Origin: Rubripirellula lacrimiformis | GTDB taxonomy: Bacteria > Planctomycetota > Planctomycetia > Pirellulales > Pirellulaceae | Assembly (NCBI RefSeq): GCF_007741535.1 | Contig: NZ_CP036525.1 | Span: forward strand, 8,246,001 to 8,310,000 | Direction of reading: 5' to 3' | DNA: 64,000 nucleotides | Shown here: one piece after another, positions 63,590-64,000 of the stretch | Numbering within the stretch: the first letter of the stretch is position 1 | Layout of the letters: the number at the start of each line of letters is the position of its first letter | Made by a program: the position numbers and the translations under genes | The notes under the pieces: generated by a model | The model's database searches: none | Told to the model about the DNA's origin: nothing | What the model saw: only the letters and a program-made list of their open reading frames with translations

Positions 63590-63622
63590 TAAAAAACGCC
63601 TAGGACCTTGCATCAGGTCCTA
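63590..63622 (-). terminator. Rho-independent terminator of the metal-binding protein gene
   Basis: CTAGGACCT and AGGTCCTAG (perfect 9-bp arms) around six bases; on the minus strand it is followed by GCGTTTTTTATT. Confidence 0.9.
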
Positions 63623-63666
63623 GACGAATCAAGTTCAGTCGTTTGATCGATCGATCGCGGCAGTGA

Positions 63667-64000
63667 CTACTGAGCCGACTTTGGCTTCGCCTTGGCGAAT
63701 GCCTTTGCGAAAGGTTTCTCGGCGAAGACCAGTTTCATTTTGGCTTCGTCGCCTTCGGCCTTGTCGACGGACCCTTTGCAGCCTTCACAGCAGAACGCAA
63801 CCTTGGTCTTGGCAACGACGGTGTTGATGTCCGCGCTGACATCTCGGCCGCTCATTGGGCAGGCCTTCTGTTCGTATTGCTTCGTTGCGACCAGTTGGAA
63901 ATTCGCTTTCGTGGCGAACTTTTTCGTGTCGGCTGCAAATTTGCCAGCGCATCCGCCACAGCAAAAATAGACCTTGCCTTCTTTGTATTCGGCCGACTTA
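63667..64000 (-). CDS. Tandem CCxxC (YHS/TRASH-like) metal-binding protein, 5' end beyond the window
   Basis: At least 110 codons; the frame stays open to the window edge, so the start is outside. Two copies of one module are visible: YKEGKVYFCCGGCAGKF and, after CPMSGRDVSAD, VVAKTKVAFCCEGCKGSV. Each has a CCxxC cluster preceded by a hydrophobic strand, and the CPMSG segment looks like the start of a YHS-type motif. A Lys/Ala-rich tail (AKAFAKAKPKSAQ) ends the protein. Likely binds a soft metal such as Cu or Zn. An internal Met at 63855 should not be taken as the start. Confidence 0.75.
   Translation of the reverse strand, partial: KSAEYKEGKVYFCCGGCAGKFAADTKKFATKANFQLVATKQYEQKACPMSGRDVSADINTVVAKTKVAFCCEGCKGSVDKAEGDEAKMKLVFAEKPFAKAFAKAKPKSAQ

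Overview
The window reads as a planctomycete chromosome segment, most like the Pirellulaceae (Rhodopirellula and relatives). The signs are two DUF1559 pseudopilin-like proteins with the [14 protein letters not shown] leader, two sulfatases, Tat-exported sugar-metabolism proteins, a PVC-type c-type cytochrome dehydrogenase, a MoxR/DUF58/BatA-like set and many ATG, GTG and TTG starts with weak Shine-Dalgarno sites. I see no rRNA, tRNA, CRISPR array, transposase or integrase. Family names come from reading motifs, not from searches.

Layout. 1-2.4 kb: two Tat-exported enzymes (a Gfo/Idh/MocA oxidoreductase and an amidohydrolase). 2.6-15.2 kb: an RND/MMPL exporter and the MoxR, DUF58, BatA-like and DUF4159 genes, with a Dnmt2-like cytosine methyltransferase wedged in on the opposite strand. 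15.4-22 kb: ribosomal protein L33 (54 aa), RecJ, a 105-bp tandem array, Pgi, exported MsrA and an esterase. 22-25.4 kb: LemA-like, DinB-like, DUF1559 and His-rich proteins. 25.8-37.1 kb: the most unusual region. A HEAT-like protein, an 83-aa WXG100/EsxA-like protein and a 1308-aa membrane FtsK/SpoIIIE ATPase laid out like EccC/EssC are followed, beyond a sulfatase, by a TelA-like helical protein, a tail-anchored DUF6384-like protein and a large coiled-coil protein. 37.1-39.1 kb: nine copies of a 223-bp repeat, every period exactly 223 bp, filling the gap between two convergent genes from stop codon to stop codon.

39.1-44.7 kb: an MFS transporter, TrmL, a zinc-ribbon membrane protein, an HD phosphohydrolase and NagB. 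45.0-49.4 kb: a tightly coupled operon (three ATGA overlaps) of a DUF5690-type transporter, an alcohol dehydrogenase, an FAD amine oxidase and phosphonoacetaldehyde hydrolase, which I read as aminophosphonate catabolism. 49.5-53.0 kb: an 1183-aa protein that I think is pyrophosphate-dependent PEP carboxykinase. 53.2-59.5 kb: a PVC cytochrome dehydrogenase, a ThuA-like protein, a sugar isomerase/epimerase and an arylsulfatase. 59.9-64 kb: a Coa1-like protein, a small lipoprotein, DUF1559, a TIGR03032 protein and the truncated end of a metal-binding protein.

Repeats. An imperfect palindrome of about 70 bp occurs singly at 20.3 and 25.6 kb and nine times inside the 223-bp array. A second REP-like family occurs at 6.5 and 33.4 kb. 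Most tail-to-tail gene gaps hold palindromes or palindromic arrays, which suggests a role at convergent transcription ends.
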